This document shows positions 63,966 through 64,000 of a stretch of DNA of 64,000 nucleotides, piece by piece. The notes beneath the pieces are model-generated. The model had not been told where the DNA came from and did no database searches. It saw nothing but the letters and a program-made list of their open reading frames with translations. A program made the translations under genes and the position numbers. The number at the start of each line of letters is the position of its first letter. Position 1 is the stretch's first letter. Origin of the DNA: Algoriphagus sp. AGSA1 (GTDB taxonomy: Bacteria; Bacteroidota; Bacteroidia; Cytophagales; Cyclobacteriaceae); the NCBI RefSeq assembly GCF_021390545.1, contig NZ_JAJUWR010000026.1:29995-93994 (forward strand), read 5' to 3'.

Positions 63966-64000
63966 TCAGATACCTTTACACTACCGATCGTGCCGTTGGC

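Overview
The window looks like a chromosome segment of a Bacteroidota bacterium. The evidence is three SusC/SusD outer-membrane pairs, an ECF sigma/FecR pair, lipoproteins with Bacteroidota-type signals, TAnnTTTG-like promoter boxes and a Cas9 system with long (46 bp) repeats. The gene mix fits a Cytophagales / Cyclobacteriaceae (Algoriphagus-like) organism, but that placement is inference.

Region 1 (1-8.7 kb, + strand) is a carbohydrate cluster. It holds the end of an aldo/keto reductase, a zinc alcohol dehydrogenase, a GH95 alpha-L-fucosidase, a ThuA-like protein, a CE6-like acetylesterase, a CE1-like esterase broken by one in-frame UGA, another alpha/beta hydrolase and a flavin-type PPOX protein. 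Region 2 (8.9-27.3 kb, + strand) is a xylan utilisation locus. It runs ECF sigma, FecR anti-sigma, SusC (with STN signalling domain), SusD, SusC, SusD, DUF1735-type lipoprotein, GH10 xylanase with inserted binding modules, CBM48-CE1 esterase, and a second GH10. The core order matches the known XusA-B-C-D-E/Xyn10C arrangement.

Region 3 (27.9-42.0 kb, - strand) has a third SusC/SusD pair, an AraC regulator with a gluconokinase-like FGGY kinase, and a four-gene set: a large ThuA/beta-propeller/cupredoxin lipoprotein, a sugar epimerase-like TIM barrel, a Gfo/Idh/MocA oxidoreductase and a cytochrome c. These four could form an envelope sugar-oxidation pathway. Region 4 (42.3-44.0 kb) is an AbiE-type toxin-antitoxin pair beside tRNA-Arg. 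Region 5 (44.0-54.5 kb) is housekeeping: sucC, a LolD-like ABC ATPase, peroxiredoxin, an EamA transporter, pncB, pncA, a thioesterase, a secreted protein, an acyl-CoA dehydrogenase and an acyl-CoA ligase.

Region 6 (54.6-64.0 kb) is a complete type II-C CRISPR-Cas locus. A tracrRNA lies antisense in the cas9 leader, followed by cas9, an inserted REP-associated tyrosine transposase (RAYT), cas1, cas2 and an array of 32 repeats with 31 spacers. Pairing between the repeat and the tracrRNA anti-repeat shows that crRNAs come from the - strand, opposite to the cas genes. Three related long palindromes occur here: one inside the RAYT coding sequence and one on each side of cas1-cas2. The last repeat of the array is split by about 49 bp. 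This RAYT/palindrome-partitioned CRISPR locus is the most unusual part of the window.
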